Positions 37,400 through 46,199 of a DNA stretch of 64,000 bases are shown here, one piece after another. Numbering within the stretch: position 1 is the first letter of the stretch; each line of letters starts with the position of its first letter. Position numbers and translations under genes: made by a program. Origin of the DNA: Flavobacteriales bacterium. GTDB lineage: Bacteria; Bacteroidota; Bacteroidia; NS11-12g; UBA9320. The notes beneath the pieces were generated by a model that saw nothing but the letters and a program-made list of their open reading frames with translations, was not told the origin of the DNA and did not search any database. The DNA lies in assembly GCA_020635435.1 (NCBI GenBank), contig JACJZU010000002.1:310001-374000 (forward strand). The letters run 5' to 3'.

Positions 37400-37517
37400 A
37401 GACGTCCGAAGCCGATATAATGTTGCTCCGGGGTCATTATTTCTGAGCGGCGCTGAGATTTATTCTCCCTGCGTGGATCACACAGGTCAGGGCAATGTCT
37501 CGGTATCCGTTGAAGGC

Positions 37518-39815
37518 CTAATAACCTACCGCATCGAAATTCAGGATCGATACATCGTATTCGTAGCGTCGGCCATTTGGCAGATCGACGATCACGTGAA
37601 TAGTACGATCTTTAGAAGTGGAACTGAAATCGGTTTGCGGTTCCCAAACCAATGCCGGCATTCCATAACCCTCTACATAATCCTGGATCTTGAGTGGGAT
37701 TTCCTGCCCATTCTCCAGCATCTTTACCTGTGCACCTTTCAGATTGTCGTAAAGAGAAAACGACCAGAAGCGGAAGGCCATCATTTTAGGGAGGTAACCT
37801 TCCGGAGGCCAGGCCACGAAGCGTTCGGTATAGCGCGAGCTATCCACATTTCCCGAATCGTCCAGAGCCCACAATGCGCTGTATGTATCGGTACAACCGA
37901 ATCCGAAGGCCTTTCCGTTCGGAAACAGCATCCAGCGCCGGTTCCCTACACTGGGGTTTTTATTATCGGCCATGAAAGCAGTAACGGCTGTGGACGTGTT
38001 CGCACCCTTGGTGAGCAAGGCGTATCGGGCCGCATGGGCACCTTCGTCGGTATAGCAACTCCATTTGCTGTTCGGTTCGTGATTCAGCACGTTGTTGGCG
38101 TGCATCATCAGGGCTGTTTTCTGACACCAGTCGTTCAGTTCCGGGTCGAGATAGATCGCGGGAACACCTGCGTTGCGGCGGAAGTAATTGATGCGGTTCT
38201 CTACTTTCTGAAGTATTGCCGCATCAACTTTTCCGGGGTTGCATTGCACCGGCGTGCCGTTCCATTCGAATCCGTTCACCTTCATGCCGGCTACTTGTTC
38301 GTCAACAACCCGTGTCATATAGTAACTGTAGTAGAAATCCTCTTTGGCGAGGTAGATCTTCTTTCTTTCCCAAAGCGGATTGTCTGGTTGCAGGGTCGAC
38401 ATTTCTGCAATTCGAGTTTCTGCCAACGTGTACGCTTTCTCCCGGATGAGCTGATCGATGTACTTATCACAAAGTTCGGTTTGTGCATCTGTCAAGGCCA
38501 CAGCTTTACGTTTACTCTCCCGTAGCATCATTCGGTACCGAGCGCCCTGATCGGCGGTCTTCAGATCTTTTCCGGAGTATTTTGCGAGTAAACTGCTTTC
38601 CAAAGCATCCCAGGATGGACTTTGCGGAAACTGTGTGCGGGCGTAGGTCAGTAATTGTTCTGCGAATGAGAGACTTTTGGATTTTGCGGCATAATCAATG
38701 ATCACCGTCCATCGATTCTGCATGGCCTCGGGCGTTTTTTGATCCACAGTTGCCACAACATACCTATAAGCCAGGTAGTTGCTGGCCTGGTTGTGGTCGT
38801 GTTCGTTGAAATAACCTGCCAATGCCCAATACACATGATCGGGCTCACTGCCTATAAAGGGGTCGTGTTCCTTGTAAAAAGCGGCGTGCTTACTTCCCGA
38901 GCGGAAAACCTTGGATGCCGTGATCCCGTTGATCATGGAATCGGCAGATGCGAGATCATTCCGACCAACAGCCTGTCGGATCTGATAGAGATACAACGCA
39001 TTCTCCTTCCTGATGAAGAATGTATCGGTAGGGAAATAAGTGAGATTCTTTTGGATGATCTCCATCATGAGCGAAGATGGGGGTAGTTCAGCGATCTGCT
39101 GTTTGGCCACTTCTTTCTGAAAAAAATCGAGTTTTTCGGATGCTCCGTAGATCTTTCGGGCTTGCTCCAGGTAATAGTTCGCCGAATCGTAACGCTCCTT
39201 CACCCAGTATTTGTTGATGAAATAGAGATGTGCCTCTGATAGCTCCTTCTCCGCTGCCCGGCCGTCCATATGCGCTTCATTCACCCAATCGATCACCCGG
39301 AAATAATGCGATTCGCCGAGGGCCGTGTCCAGATTGTAAAGCGATGAGCGACCGGCCTCAAAATACGATCTCTTGTCGCCGTTCAGCTCGTAGCTGGTCA
39401 TGTAGGTGCGGTAGGCTTTACTGTATTTATTTATCTTGAAATCCGCATAGGCCGACACATTATTCAACTCGACAAATTTTGCAACAACGTCGTCGTATCC
39501 GCTTAATACCGCATCACCTGCCTTGGATTTCCCCTTTTGGATGGACTTAACGGCAATGTCTGTGGCTTCCGGATTCTTCTTCAGCCAGAATTCGTCCTTC
39601 AGGAGTTCATAGATCACCTTGGCTTTCAGGAAATAGATCTCAGGGTCTTTGCGGAATTCGGGATCTGCTTCGGAATCTTCTGCGAGTTTCAGTGCGCGTT
39701 TGGGGTTTTGATCATCGATGGCCTGTTTGATCTTATCGGCTTGTGCGTAAGTTTCCGGGATCAAACCCAGGCAAGTGATCAACAATAGTCCAATGAGGTG
39801 CAATCGGTGCTTCAT
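37518..39815 (-). CDS. Secreted TPR-like protein with C-terminal CAP/SCP domain
   Basis: A 765-residue protein with a signal peptide (KHRLHLIGLLLITCLGLIPETYAQ), a long helical TPR-like body (about 25-520; repeats such as ARTYMTSYEL-type helices and LEQARKIYGASEKLDFFQKE), and a C-terminal CAP (SCP/PR-1) domain (about 525-680). The CAP domain is recognised from ENRINYFRRNAGVPAIYLD, NDWCQKTALMMHANN, LNHEPNSKWSCYT and GNRRWMLFP. CAP domains bind lipids or cell-wall ligands; some are proteases, but that is not established here. The ATG at 39815 is chosen over ATG 39848 because a -7 box (39831-39838) lies between them. No T9SS sorting domain is seen, so a periplasmic location is likely. Confidence 0.8.
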   Translation of the reverse strand: MKHRLHLIGLLLITCLGLIPETYAQADKIKQAIDDQNPKRALKLAEDSEADPEFRKDPEIYFLKAKVIYELLKDEFWLKKNPEATDIAVKSIQKGKSKAGDAVLSGYDDVVAKFVELNNVSAYADFKINKYSKAYRTYMTSYELNGDKRSYFEAGRSSLYNLDTALGESHYFRVIDWVNEAHMDGRAAEKELSEAHLYFINKYWVKERYDSANYYLEQARKIYGASEKLDFFQKEVAKQQIAELPPSSLMMEIIQKNLTYFPTDTFFIRKENALYLYQIRQAVGRNDLASADSMINGITASKVFRSGSKHAAFYKEHDPFIGSEPDHVYWALAGYFNEHDHNQASNYLAYRYVVATVDQKTPEAMQNRWTVIIDYAAKSKSLSFAEQLLTYARTQFPQSPSWDALESSLLAKYSGKDLKTADQGARYRMMLRESKRKAVALTDAQTELCDKYIDQLIREKAYTLAETRIAEMSTLQPDNPLWERKKIYLAKEDFYYSYYMTRVVDEQVAGMKVNGFEWNGTPVQCNPGKVDAAILQKVENRINYFRRNAGVPAIYLDPELNDWCQKTALMMHANNVLNHEPNSKWSCYTDEGAHAARYALLTKGANTSTAVTAFMADNKNPSVGNRRWMLFPNGKAFGFGCTDTYSALWALDDSGNVDSSRYTERFVAWPPEGYLPKMMAFRFWSFSLYDNLKGAQVKMLENGQEIPLKIQDYVEGYGMPALVWEPQTDFSSTSKDRTIHVIVDLPNGRRYEYDVSILNFDAVGY

Positions 39816-39830
39816 AACTGTTCGTGACGA

Positions 39831-39838
39831 CAAATATA
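39831..39838 (-). promoter_or_regulatory. -7 promoter element for the TPR-CAP gene
   Basis: The minus strand reads TATATTTG, an exact TAnnTTTG match, 15 bases before ATG 39815. It decides the start, because the alternative ATG at 39848 would lie upstream of the promoter. Confidence 0.5.
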
Positions 39839-39867
39839 TTCTGTTCATGGTGTAATGACGATTCAAA

Positions 39868-40185
39868 TCAATTACTTCCATCCGTTGTCGCTTCAGCAAT
39901 AAGTGTAGTGGACCATGCCTCTGCTTTGGCAGAGAACAGGTCTTTGGTGGCCGACCAGGTTTGTTTGAACAGTTCGGATCGGCGATAGGCATCCAGGTCG
40001 GAAACACTATACCATATACTTCGCGTGAGGTAAACACGCTCGCTACCGGCTTGCAGATCTTTGAGGAGTTCAACATGTCTGCAGCCGGGGAAAGCGGCGA
40101 TGCGATCCCGGACAGATTCGAATAAACGCTCAAATTCTGCGGTGTTCCGCTCATGAAACGTCATTTTTACCAGTCTGATTATCAT
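39868..40185 (-). CDS. ABM-fold (antibiotic biosynthesis monooxygenase-like) protein
   Basis: A 105-residue protein with the ferredoxin-like alpha+beta pattern of ABM proteins: VKMTFHERNTAEFERLFESV, FPGCRHVELLKDLQ, RSIWYSVSDLDAYRRSE and FKQTWSATKDLF. Members are small oxygenases or haem-degrading enzymes, but many have no known substrate, so no function is assigned. It starts 3 bases after the stop of the SAM hydrolase gene and is almost certainly co-transcribed with it. Confidence 0.8.
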   Translation of the reverse strand: MIIRLVKMTFHERNTAEFERLFESVRDRIAAFPGCRHVELLKDLQAGSERVYLTRSIWYSVSDLDAYRRSELFKQTWSATKDLFSAKAEAWSTTLIAEATTDGSN

Positions 40186-40188
40186 ACA

Positions 40189-40959
40189 TTAATTCTTTTC
40201 GATCAGGATGTTCCCATGTTTGCGAATGCCGAGCAACTGGCCCGCATTTCCACGTGCCATGGCCACAACCAGCATGCCGATCTCCGAAAAATAACAGGCC
40301 GTTTCGCCCGGTTCAACCTGGGCGCTGTGTTCCACCATTCGGTCTACGAACTCGTGCCGACTCAGTATGATCCGAACAGGACTTCCTCCCGAAAAGCGCA
40401 GCAGATCGTCGCGGGATATATTGGTGAACAAATTGCCGTTGCGGTCGATATGAAGCACATGACCAACGAGGGTATTTTCGGAAATGGCAGGACTCAGGCC
40501 GTGTTTCAGCACACGTTCCGACCTGGATAGGGTCGATAAACTGTTCCGGTACTGATCCGCTACCAACATGGGAAGATTGGATGCGATGGTTCCTATCATA
40601 TTGAAGTGATCGCCGGTGTACGACCCCATGTTGAAAAGGGTTTGCTCCTCACTCAGTATCAGGCTGAGAAGACCGTGATTATAAGTGATGAAAAACTGAC
40701 CGAATCCCAGACCGAGTAATATCTCCGGGTTCCGCAAGCGGTCCTCGGCATCAACTGCCAGCAGATGTATGGAACCCGGAGGGCAGTGTCCGCGTAGCAT
40801 TCGTATCAGAAAAGCCGCCTGATTGAGGTCGCCGCTCTCCACTTCATGGGAATGATCGATGATCGGATACCCGGGCATGGCAGCATATAGCCTTGCTTTG
40901 GCGATACCGATGTAGGGTGAATCGTTCCCGAAATCCGTTATGAGGCTGATAATTGCCAA
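40189..40959 (-). CDS. SAM hydrolase / SAM hydroxide adenosyltransferase (DUF62 family)
   Basis: The family hydrolyses S-adenosylmethionine to adenosine and methionine; the halogenases are relatives. The 256-residue protein opens with the family signature ISLITDFGNDSPYIGIAK, has IDHSHEV, then the central VDAEDRL, and the YNHGLLSL block, followed by a C-terminal beta-barrel domain with IDRNGNLFTNI. The usual Asp-Arg-His triad appears to survive (Asp and Arg in VDAEDR, His in YNHG), but the surrounding sequence differs from the common VDPGVG and DNG forms. The gene is divergent from phoH. Confidence 0.9.
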   Translation of the reverse strand: MAIISLITDFGNDSPYIGIAKARLYAAMPGYPIIDHSHEVESGDLNQAAFLIRMLRGHCPPGSIHLLAVDAEDRLRNPEILLGLGFGQFFITYNHGLLSLILSEEQTLFNMGSYTGDHFNMIGTIASNLPMLVADQYRNSLSTLSRSERVLKHGLSPAISENTLVGHVLHIDRNGNLFTNISRDDLLRFSGGSPVRIILSRHEFVDRMVEHSAQVEPGETACYFSEIGMLVVAMARGNAGQLLGIRKHGNILIEKN

Positions 40960-40981
40960 TTAGGTGAAAAGCGTAAATTTG
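40952..40981 (+). promoter_or_regulatory. Promoter of phoH
   Basis: ATTG (40952-40955), an 18-base spacer and TAAATTTG (40974-40981). The -7 box is exact and the spacing is close to the consensus 19-21. Transcription would start about 40988, leaving a leader of about 47 bases before the TTG start. Confidence 0.5.
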
Positions 40982-41034
40982 ATGGCGAATTTAATAGAAC
41001 ATCAAGGATAAGGATTCTTCAAAGCTGACGACAT

Positions 41035-42039
41035 TTGACCGAGAAAATAATTCCCGTTGAGCGGGTCAATCCGGGGCGCTTCTTTGGCCCCGATAACGTT
41101 AACTTTCAATACATTAAGAGTTGTTTCCCTAAATTGAAGCTTGCAGCAAGGGGGAATGAGATCAAGGTCTCCGGCTCTGCGGCGGAGGTTTCTGACTTTG
41201 AACAGAAACTGTCGTTGATGTTTGTGTTCCTGGAGCATCATCCCCAATTGACCACCACGGATATACAATCGATCGTGGGGAATCAGATCCCGAGGGAGGG
41301 CGAGGTGAGTGGACCTGCCGAAGCGATCGTCTTTGGTCCGAAGGGAAATGTGGTTCGGGCGAGAACGGCCAATCAGCGCAAACTGGTTGAGGAGGTATCG
41401 AAGAATGATGTCGTATTCGCCGTGGGGCCGGCAGGAACGGGTAAAACGTACACGGCAGTGGCTCTGGCAGTTCGCGCATTGAAGAATAAGGAGATCAAGC
41501 GACTTATACTTGCCCGCCCGGCAGTAGAAGCGGGGGAGAGCCTGGGATTTCTTCCGGGTGATCTCAAAGAGAAGATCGACCCCTACTTGAAACCATTATA
41601 CGATTCGCTGAGCGACATGATCCCGGCGGATAAGTACGCACGCTATATAGAGAATGGTACGATCGAGATCATACCATTGGCCTTCATGAGGGGGAGAACC
41701 CTGGACCATTGTTTCGTTATACTCGACGAAGCGCAGAATGCCACAGAAACGCAGTTGAAGATGTTCCTGACACGGATGGGGCCGAATGCCAAGGTCGTGA
41801 TCACCGGAGATCTGAGTCAGATCGACCTTCCCAGGAGTCAGCGCTCAGGACTGTCAACCGCCATACGCATCCTGGGAGAGATCAAAGGGATCAAGATCGT
41901 GGAGCTCGATACAAGTGACGTGGTACGACATCGATTGGTCAAGGAGATAATCAAGGCCTATGACACACATCACAATTCCGGAAGAGATTTGGCAGTTGAG
42001 CGGAAAAGGCGGGGAGAGGAACCCGAAAAACAAGACTAA
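41035..42039 (+). CDS. PhoH-like ATPase
   Basis: A 334-residue P-loop protein of the PhoH family, linked in other bacteria to RNA metabolism and ribosome maturation. An N-terminal KH-like region (about 10-85, FPKLKLAARGNEIKVSG) precedes the ATPase core with Walker A GPAGTGKT (131-138), ARPAVEAGESLGFLPGDL, Walker B FVILDEAQNA, and ITGDLSQIDLP. The start is a TTG at 41035 (TEKIIPVERVNP), which matches the usual family N-terminus; an in-frame stop lies close upstream and no ATG is available. In many Bacteroidota this gene neighbours the SAM hydrolase gene, as here. Confidence 0.93.
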   Translation: MTEKIIPVERVNPGRFFGPDNVNFQYIKSCFPKLKLAARGNEIKVSGSAAEVSDFEQKLSLMFVFLEHHPQLTTTDIQSIVGNQIPREGEVSGPAEAIVFGPKGNVVRARTANQRKLVEEVSKNDVVFAVGPAGTGKTYTAVALAVRALKNKEIKRLILARPAVEAGESLGFLPGDLKEKIDPYLKPLYDSLSDMIPADKYARYIENGTIEIIPLAFMRGRTLDHCFVILDEAQNATETQLKMFLTRMGPNAKVVITGDLSQIDLPRSQRSGLSTAIRILGEIKGIKIVELDTSDVVRHRLVKEIIKAYDTHHNSGRDLAVERKRRGEEPEKQD

Positions 42040-42069
42040 AACGCTTTATTTAGACAATTTCTAAATTAA

Positions 42070-42097
42070 CACGATGTGCATATTTTGGCATATCGTG
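42070..42097 (+). repeat. Hairpin between phoH and the act operon
   Basis: CACGATGTGC and GCATATCGTG pair as a 10-position stem with one G-T/G-U pair, with an 8-base loop. There is no T-run after it, so it is not a typical terminator. It lies 16 bases upstream of a TATATTCG box (42113-42120) and may be an operator or a leader structure. Confidence 0.35.
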
Positions 42098-42112
42098 CGA
42101 AAATCGCTAGGC

Positions 42113-42120
42113 TATATTCG
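42113..42120 (+). promoter_or_regulatory. Possible -7 element of the act operon
   Basis: TATATTCG matches TAnnTTTG in seven of eight positions. A TTTG at 42084-42087 lies 25 bases upstream, longer than the normal spacing. If used, the leader of the operon is about 100 bases. Confidence 0.35.
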
Positions 42121-42228
42121 CGGAGGTTTTTAGGATGTTCCTAAAGCCGGGTTAAACAGCCGCTAAGTGCTGTAAATCAGGTGAAAACGAATTTCCAAAT
42201 GCCAAATCTGAACTAATAGTTAGGATTG

Positions 42229-43083
42229 ATGTCAAGTACTTTTTACAGCAATTCGACCATGATAGCCATAGCTATTCTGGTTGTGATCTTATTCCTCATT
42301 GCCGGTTTGTTGTATACCATTCAACGGTATATGGGTCGGATGATCAATGAGAAGGAGCCCGGAGCCATTGAGCCGTCTTTCTACCAGCGCAAGATCAAGC
42401 CCGTTATGGCCGAATGGAATCCCACGATCGTTACCCTGGTCGTTATCGGACTCCTGGTCGTGGTCTTGGGTGCCTGGGGTTACAAGTATGGAATGCAGGA
42501 GATCGGTGTACAGCAGGGCTATGCTCCCGATCAGCCGATCAACTACTCCCATGCCATGCACGCCGGAACCCTGAAGATCGATTGTCAGTATTGTCACTCT
42601 ACAGCGAGTTACAGCCGACACGCGAGTATTCCTTCTGCAAATACTTGTATGAACTGTCACAAGGGCGTTCAATTGCGCGACCGTTATAATGGCGAGGTTT
42701 CTCCGGAGATACAGAAGATCTATAATGCTGTAGGTTTCGATGGGCAGAATGGTACATACATAGAAGGGTATGAACAAAAACCAATTAAATGGGTGCGCAT
42801 ACACAATCTTCCTGATCTGGCATACTTCAACCACAGCCAACACGTAGCGGTTGGGAAAGTAGAATGCCAGACTTGCCATGGTCCGATCCAGGAGATGGAA
42901 AAAGTTTATCAATTCTCAACCCTTCAAATGGGTTGGTGTATCAATTGCCACCGCGAGCGTGGGGTTGATGTTGAGAACAATAATTATTACGAAGAATTGC
43001 ACAAAGATCTGAAGGCCGACGGTAAAACGTGGATCTCCGTAGCCGAGAACGGCGGGTTGGAATGTGCGAAATGCCATTATTAA
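42229..43083 (+). CDS. actA: Alternative complex III subunit A, pentahaem cytochrome c
   Basis: ActA is the multihaem cytochrome of alternative complex III, which oxidises menaquinol and passes electrons to a cytochrome c or oxidase. The 284-residue protein has two membrane helices near the N-terminus (about 9-32 and 66-86) and five CxxCH haem-binding motifs: CQYCH, CMNCH, CQTCH, CINCH and CAKCH, the last at the C-terminal end. The ATG at 42229 is used; a TTG immediately before it is in frame but adds nothing. It is the first gene of actABCDEF, and all six genes follow on the same strand with gaps of at most 30 bases. Confidence 0.95.
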   Translation: MSSTFYSNSTMIAIAILVVILFLIAGLLYTIQRYMGRMINEKEPGAIEPSFYQRKIKPVMAEWNPTIVTLVVIGLLVVVLGAWGYKYGMQEIGVQQGYAPDQPINYSHAMHAGTLKIDCQYCHSTASYSRHASIPSANTCMNCHKGVQLRDRYNGEVSPEIQKIYNAVGFDGQNGTYIEGYEQKPIKWVRIHNLPDLAYFNHSQHVAVGKVECQTCHGPIQEMEKVYQFSTLQMGWCINCHRERGVDVENNNYYEELHKDLKADGKTWISVAENGGLECAKCHY

Positions 43084-43113
43084 TATCTGATTCTGAAATC
43101 ATAAGAACAGCAC

Positions 43114-46100
43114 ATGGGAAACTCAAATCAGTACTGGAAGGGGCTTGAAGAAATCGAAGGAACACTTGCCTCTCCTCAAGGTGAATTTGGAGAAGCACTG
43201 CCTCTGGACGAGGTTTTCAGCGGTTCCGATACCCTGTCGCCAAATCGCCGCGACTTTCTGAAATACTTTGGATTCAGCGTAAGTGCCGTTGCACTGGCCG
43301 CCTGTAACAAGGCACCAGTGAAATACGCCATTCCTTACGTTGAGAAGCCTGAAAACGTTACCCCAGGGGTACCATTATATTATGCAACCAACTGTGGGGT
43401 ATATGGTGAAGGCTTTCCGATCCTTGCCAAAGTGCGGGAAGGAAGACCCATCAAACTGGATGGTAACGATCAAAGTATTCTCTCCAAAGGTGGCTTGAGT
43501 GCGATCGGGCAGGCGAGCATTCTCTCCTTATATGACACGCATCGATTGTCGAATCCGGTAGTGAAAGGTGCCGAAACCGAGAATTGGGCAGATGTGGACA
43601 AGGCCGTAACAAGTGCGCTCACATCCGCTAATGACAAGGGTATAAAGCTGGTAACACGAAATGTTTCTTCCAAACTCATGCAACAAGCGATCGATGAGTT
43701 CAAAGGGAAGTACAGCAATACCGAACATATCGTATTCGATCCGATCTCCTATGATGGGATGCTCAGAGCTAACTCGAGTTCATTCGGAAAAGCGGTAATT
43801 CCTAATTACCACTTCGATAAAGCCGATGTTGTGGTGAGTTTTGGAGCAGACTTCCTTGGAACCTGGGTAAGTCCTACACGTTTTAGTGCAGATTACGCTG
43901 CGAAACGCAAGGTGTCTTCTGAAAACTCGGAAATGTCGCGCCATTACCAGATCGAGTCTCTCATGAGTCTCACCGGTACAAATGCCGATTACCGATATCC
44001 GATGAGCGAAAGCAAGCACGGAGCGCTTTTAGCTAATCTCCTTCGTGAATTGGGCGGAGCAGTTTCAGCGCCCGCTATGGATCTTCCGGGTAATTCGCTC
44101 AAGAAGATCGCCTCCGACCTGAAAGCTGCCCGAGGTAAATCCATCGTTATAAGCGGATCGAACGACGCGAACGTGCAAACGATCGTGAACGCGATCAACA
44201 GTTTGCTCGGAAACTACGGAAGCACGATCGATCTGAACAGTTCCTTGAATATCGCTGCCGGATCTGATGCCGGGGTAGATAAACTGGTTGCTGACCTGAA
44301 AGCCGGTAGTGCAGGTGCTGTAGTTTTTGTTGGTGTGAACCCGGTTTACCATCACAAAGACGGAGCTGCCCTTGCAGAAGGATTGAAGAAGATACCAACT
44401 GTGATCAGTACATCCATGGTATTGGATGAAACTACCCAATATGCCGGATACGTTTGTCCGGACAATCATTTCCTTGAATCATGGGACGTTTTTGAACCGA
44501 TGGCGGGTTATTATACCTTCTCGCAGCCGGTGATCTCCAATGTATTCAACACCCGTCAAGCTGCCCTTTCCCTTCGTGCATGGGCAGGTGCAGAGCTTGC
44601 CGGAGAGCAGCCGGCCATGGACATGGCGAAGGCGCTCGTAGAAGGAATGGGTGCGAACTGGAACCAGTGCATTCACGATGGTTATTACCAAAGCGCAACA
44701 GCTTCAAGCGAAGCTCCCTCGTTCTCAGGTGATGTGAGTGCGGCCGTGTCAGCATTGGGTAAATCTGCCGACGGACCGGAGCTTGTCCTCTATCAAAAAG
44801 TTGGTGTATTGGACGGTACATGGTCTCTGAATCCATGGTGTCATGAATTACCTGATCCGGTGACCAAAGTTAGTTACGATAACTACGTAACTGTTGCCAT
44901 GGGTGATGCAGAGGAAGTATTCAACCTGAAAAATGGTGATTTTGTAAAAGTGACCACAGCCAACGGGGAGATCGACAAATTGCCGGTTCTCATTCAACCC
45001 GGACAAGCGCGTGGAACAGTGGGGATTGCATTGGGTTACGGCCGCAGCCTCGCTAATATGGAAGACAACGACCTGGTTGAATTGGGTAAGAATGCCTATC
45101 ACCTGGTTGGCCGTAAGAACGGATCTGCATCTTATGTAGTGGGGGGAGTTAGCCTTGAAAAAGTTGGAAAGGGCTACGAATTCGCTCAAACTCAAACGCA
45201 TTGGAGCATAGAAGGTCGTGACACTGTTCGCGAAGCGACCCTTGCTGAATACAAAGCGAATCCAAAAGTTCGCAACGAGCATAAACCTCACATTGTATCT
45301 CTTTGGGATGAATACGATTATTCCAAAGGACATCACTGGGGTATGGCGATCGATCTGAACGCCTGTACCGGATGTGGTTCCTGCGTGGTTAGCTGTTCGA
45401 TCGAGAATAACGTACCGGTAGTAGGACGAGATGAGATCCGCCGCCGACGCGAAATGCACTGGATCCGCATCGATCGCTACTATTCATTCAATTTGACTGA
45501 ATCGGCAGAGATTAATGGAACCGCCCATGAAAAAGGGGAGGGCCTGACGAAGGAGAAAGAGATCAATGCCTACACCAAATCAGGTAAATACGATCATTAC
45601 GAAAATGTAAGCGTGATGCACGTGCCTGTAATGTGTCAGCATTGCGATCATGCTCCGTGCGAAACGGTTTGTCCGGTTCTTGCCACAACGCACAGCTCTG
45701 AAGGTTTGAACCAAATGACTTATAACCGTTGTATCGGAACGAAGTACTGTGGTAACAACTGCCCGTACAAAGTGCGCCGCTTCAACTGGTTCCGCTATAA
45801 CCTGAACAGCAAGTTCAATTACCATTTCAACAGTGAATTGGGACGTATGGTGTTGAATCCGGATGTAACAGTTCGTTCTCGCGGTGTGATGGAAAAATGT
45901 AGCTTCTGTGTTCAGAACATACAGATGGCGAAACTTCAGGCCAAGCGCGAAAACCGCACGATGAAAGATGGAGATGTAACAACAGCTTGCCAGAAGGCAT
46001 GTCCGACCAACGCCATCGTATTCGGTGACCGCAACGATCCGAACAGCCGCATATCCAAATTGTTCCGCGACGATCGTGCATACAAGATGCTCGAGGAGAC

Positions 46101-46182
46101 AGATGTACAGCCATCCGTGGTTTACATGACACAGATACGGAACAAGGAAACCGAAACATCAGCTAATACCAGTCATTCATAA
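43114..46182 (+). CDS. actB: Alternative complex III subunit B, molybdopterin-like and Fe-S protein
   Basis: ActB is the large periplasmic subunit, combining a molybdopterin-oxidoreductase-like domain that carries no molybdenum cofactor in studied complexes with a ferredoxin domain. The 1022-residue protein starts with a twin-arginine-type motif (NRRDFLKYFGF) followed by a lipobox-like ALAAC, so it may be Tat-exported and lipidated. Residues about 60-720 are the oxidoreductase-like part. The Fe-S domain begins near 745 with CTGCGSCVVSC (Cys751, 754, 757, 761), then CQHCDHAPCETVCPV, CIGTKYCGNNCPYKVR, and the final CSFC and ACQKACPTNAI. That is enough for four clusters. In known structures, one of these is a 3Fe-4S. 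Confidence 0.95.
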   Translation: MGNSNQYWKGLEEIEGTLASPQGEFGEALPLDEVFSGSDTLSPNRRDFLKYFGFSVSAVALAACNKAPVKYAIPYVEKPENVTPGVPLYYATNCGVYGEGFPILAKVREGRPIKLDGNDQSILSKGGLSAIGQASILSLYDTHRLSNPVVKGAETENWADVDKAVTSALTSANDKGIKLVTRNVSSKLMQQAIDEFKGKYSNTEHIVFDPISYDGMLRANSSSFGKAVIPNYHFDKADVVVSFGADFLGTWVSPTRFSADYAAKRKVSSENSEMSRHYQIESLMSLTGTNADYRYPMSESKHGALLANLLRELGGAVSAPAMDLPGNSLKKIASDLKAARGKSIVISGSNDANVQTIVNAINSLLGNYGSTIDLNSSLNIAAGSDAGVDKLVADLKAGSAGAVVFVGVNPVYHHKDGAALAEGLKKIPTVISTSMVLDETTQYAGYVCPDNHFLESWDVFEPMAGYYTFSQPVISNVFNTRQAALSLRAWAGAELAGEQPAMDMAKALVEGMGANWNQCIHDGYYQSATASSEAPSFSGDVSAAVSALGKSADGPELVLYQKVGVLDGTWSLNPWCHELPDPVTKVSYDNYVTVAMGDAEEVFNLKNGDFVKVTTANGEIDKLPVLIQPGQARGTVGIALGYGRSLANMEDNDLVELGKNAYHLVGRKNGSASYVVGGVSLEKVGKGYEFAQTQTHWSIEGRDTVREATLAEYKANPKVRNEHKPHIVSLWDEYDYSKGHHWGMAIDLNACTGCGSCVVSCSIENNVPVVGRDEIRRRREMHWIRIDRYYSFNLTESAEINGTAHEKGEGLTKEKEINAYTKSGKYDHYENVSVMHVPVMCQHCDHAPCETVCPVLATTHSSEGLNQMTYNRCIGTKYCGNNCPYKVRRFNWFRYNLNSKFNYHFNSELGRMVLNPDVTVRSRGVMEKCSFCVQNIQMAKLQAKRENRTMKDGDVTTACQKACPTNAIVFGDRNDPNSRISKLFRDDRAYKMLEETDVQPSVVYMTQIRNKETETSANTSHS

Positions 46183-46199
46183 ATCTAAGATCGTAAACG

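Noticed and set aside
37473..38525. A 350-codon open frame on the plus strand
   Set aside because: It is the reverse of the TPR-CAP coding region; that strand has a signal peptide, domains and a promoter box, and this one has none.
44848..45459. A 203-codon open frame antisense to actB
   Set aside because: The actB frame carries the conserved Fe-S cysteines here, so the antisense frame is a shadow.
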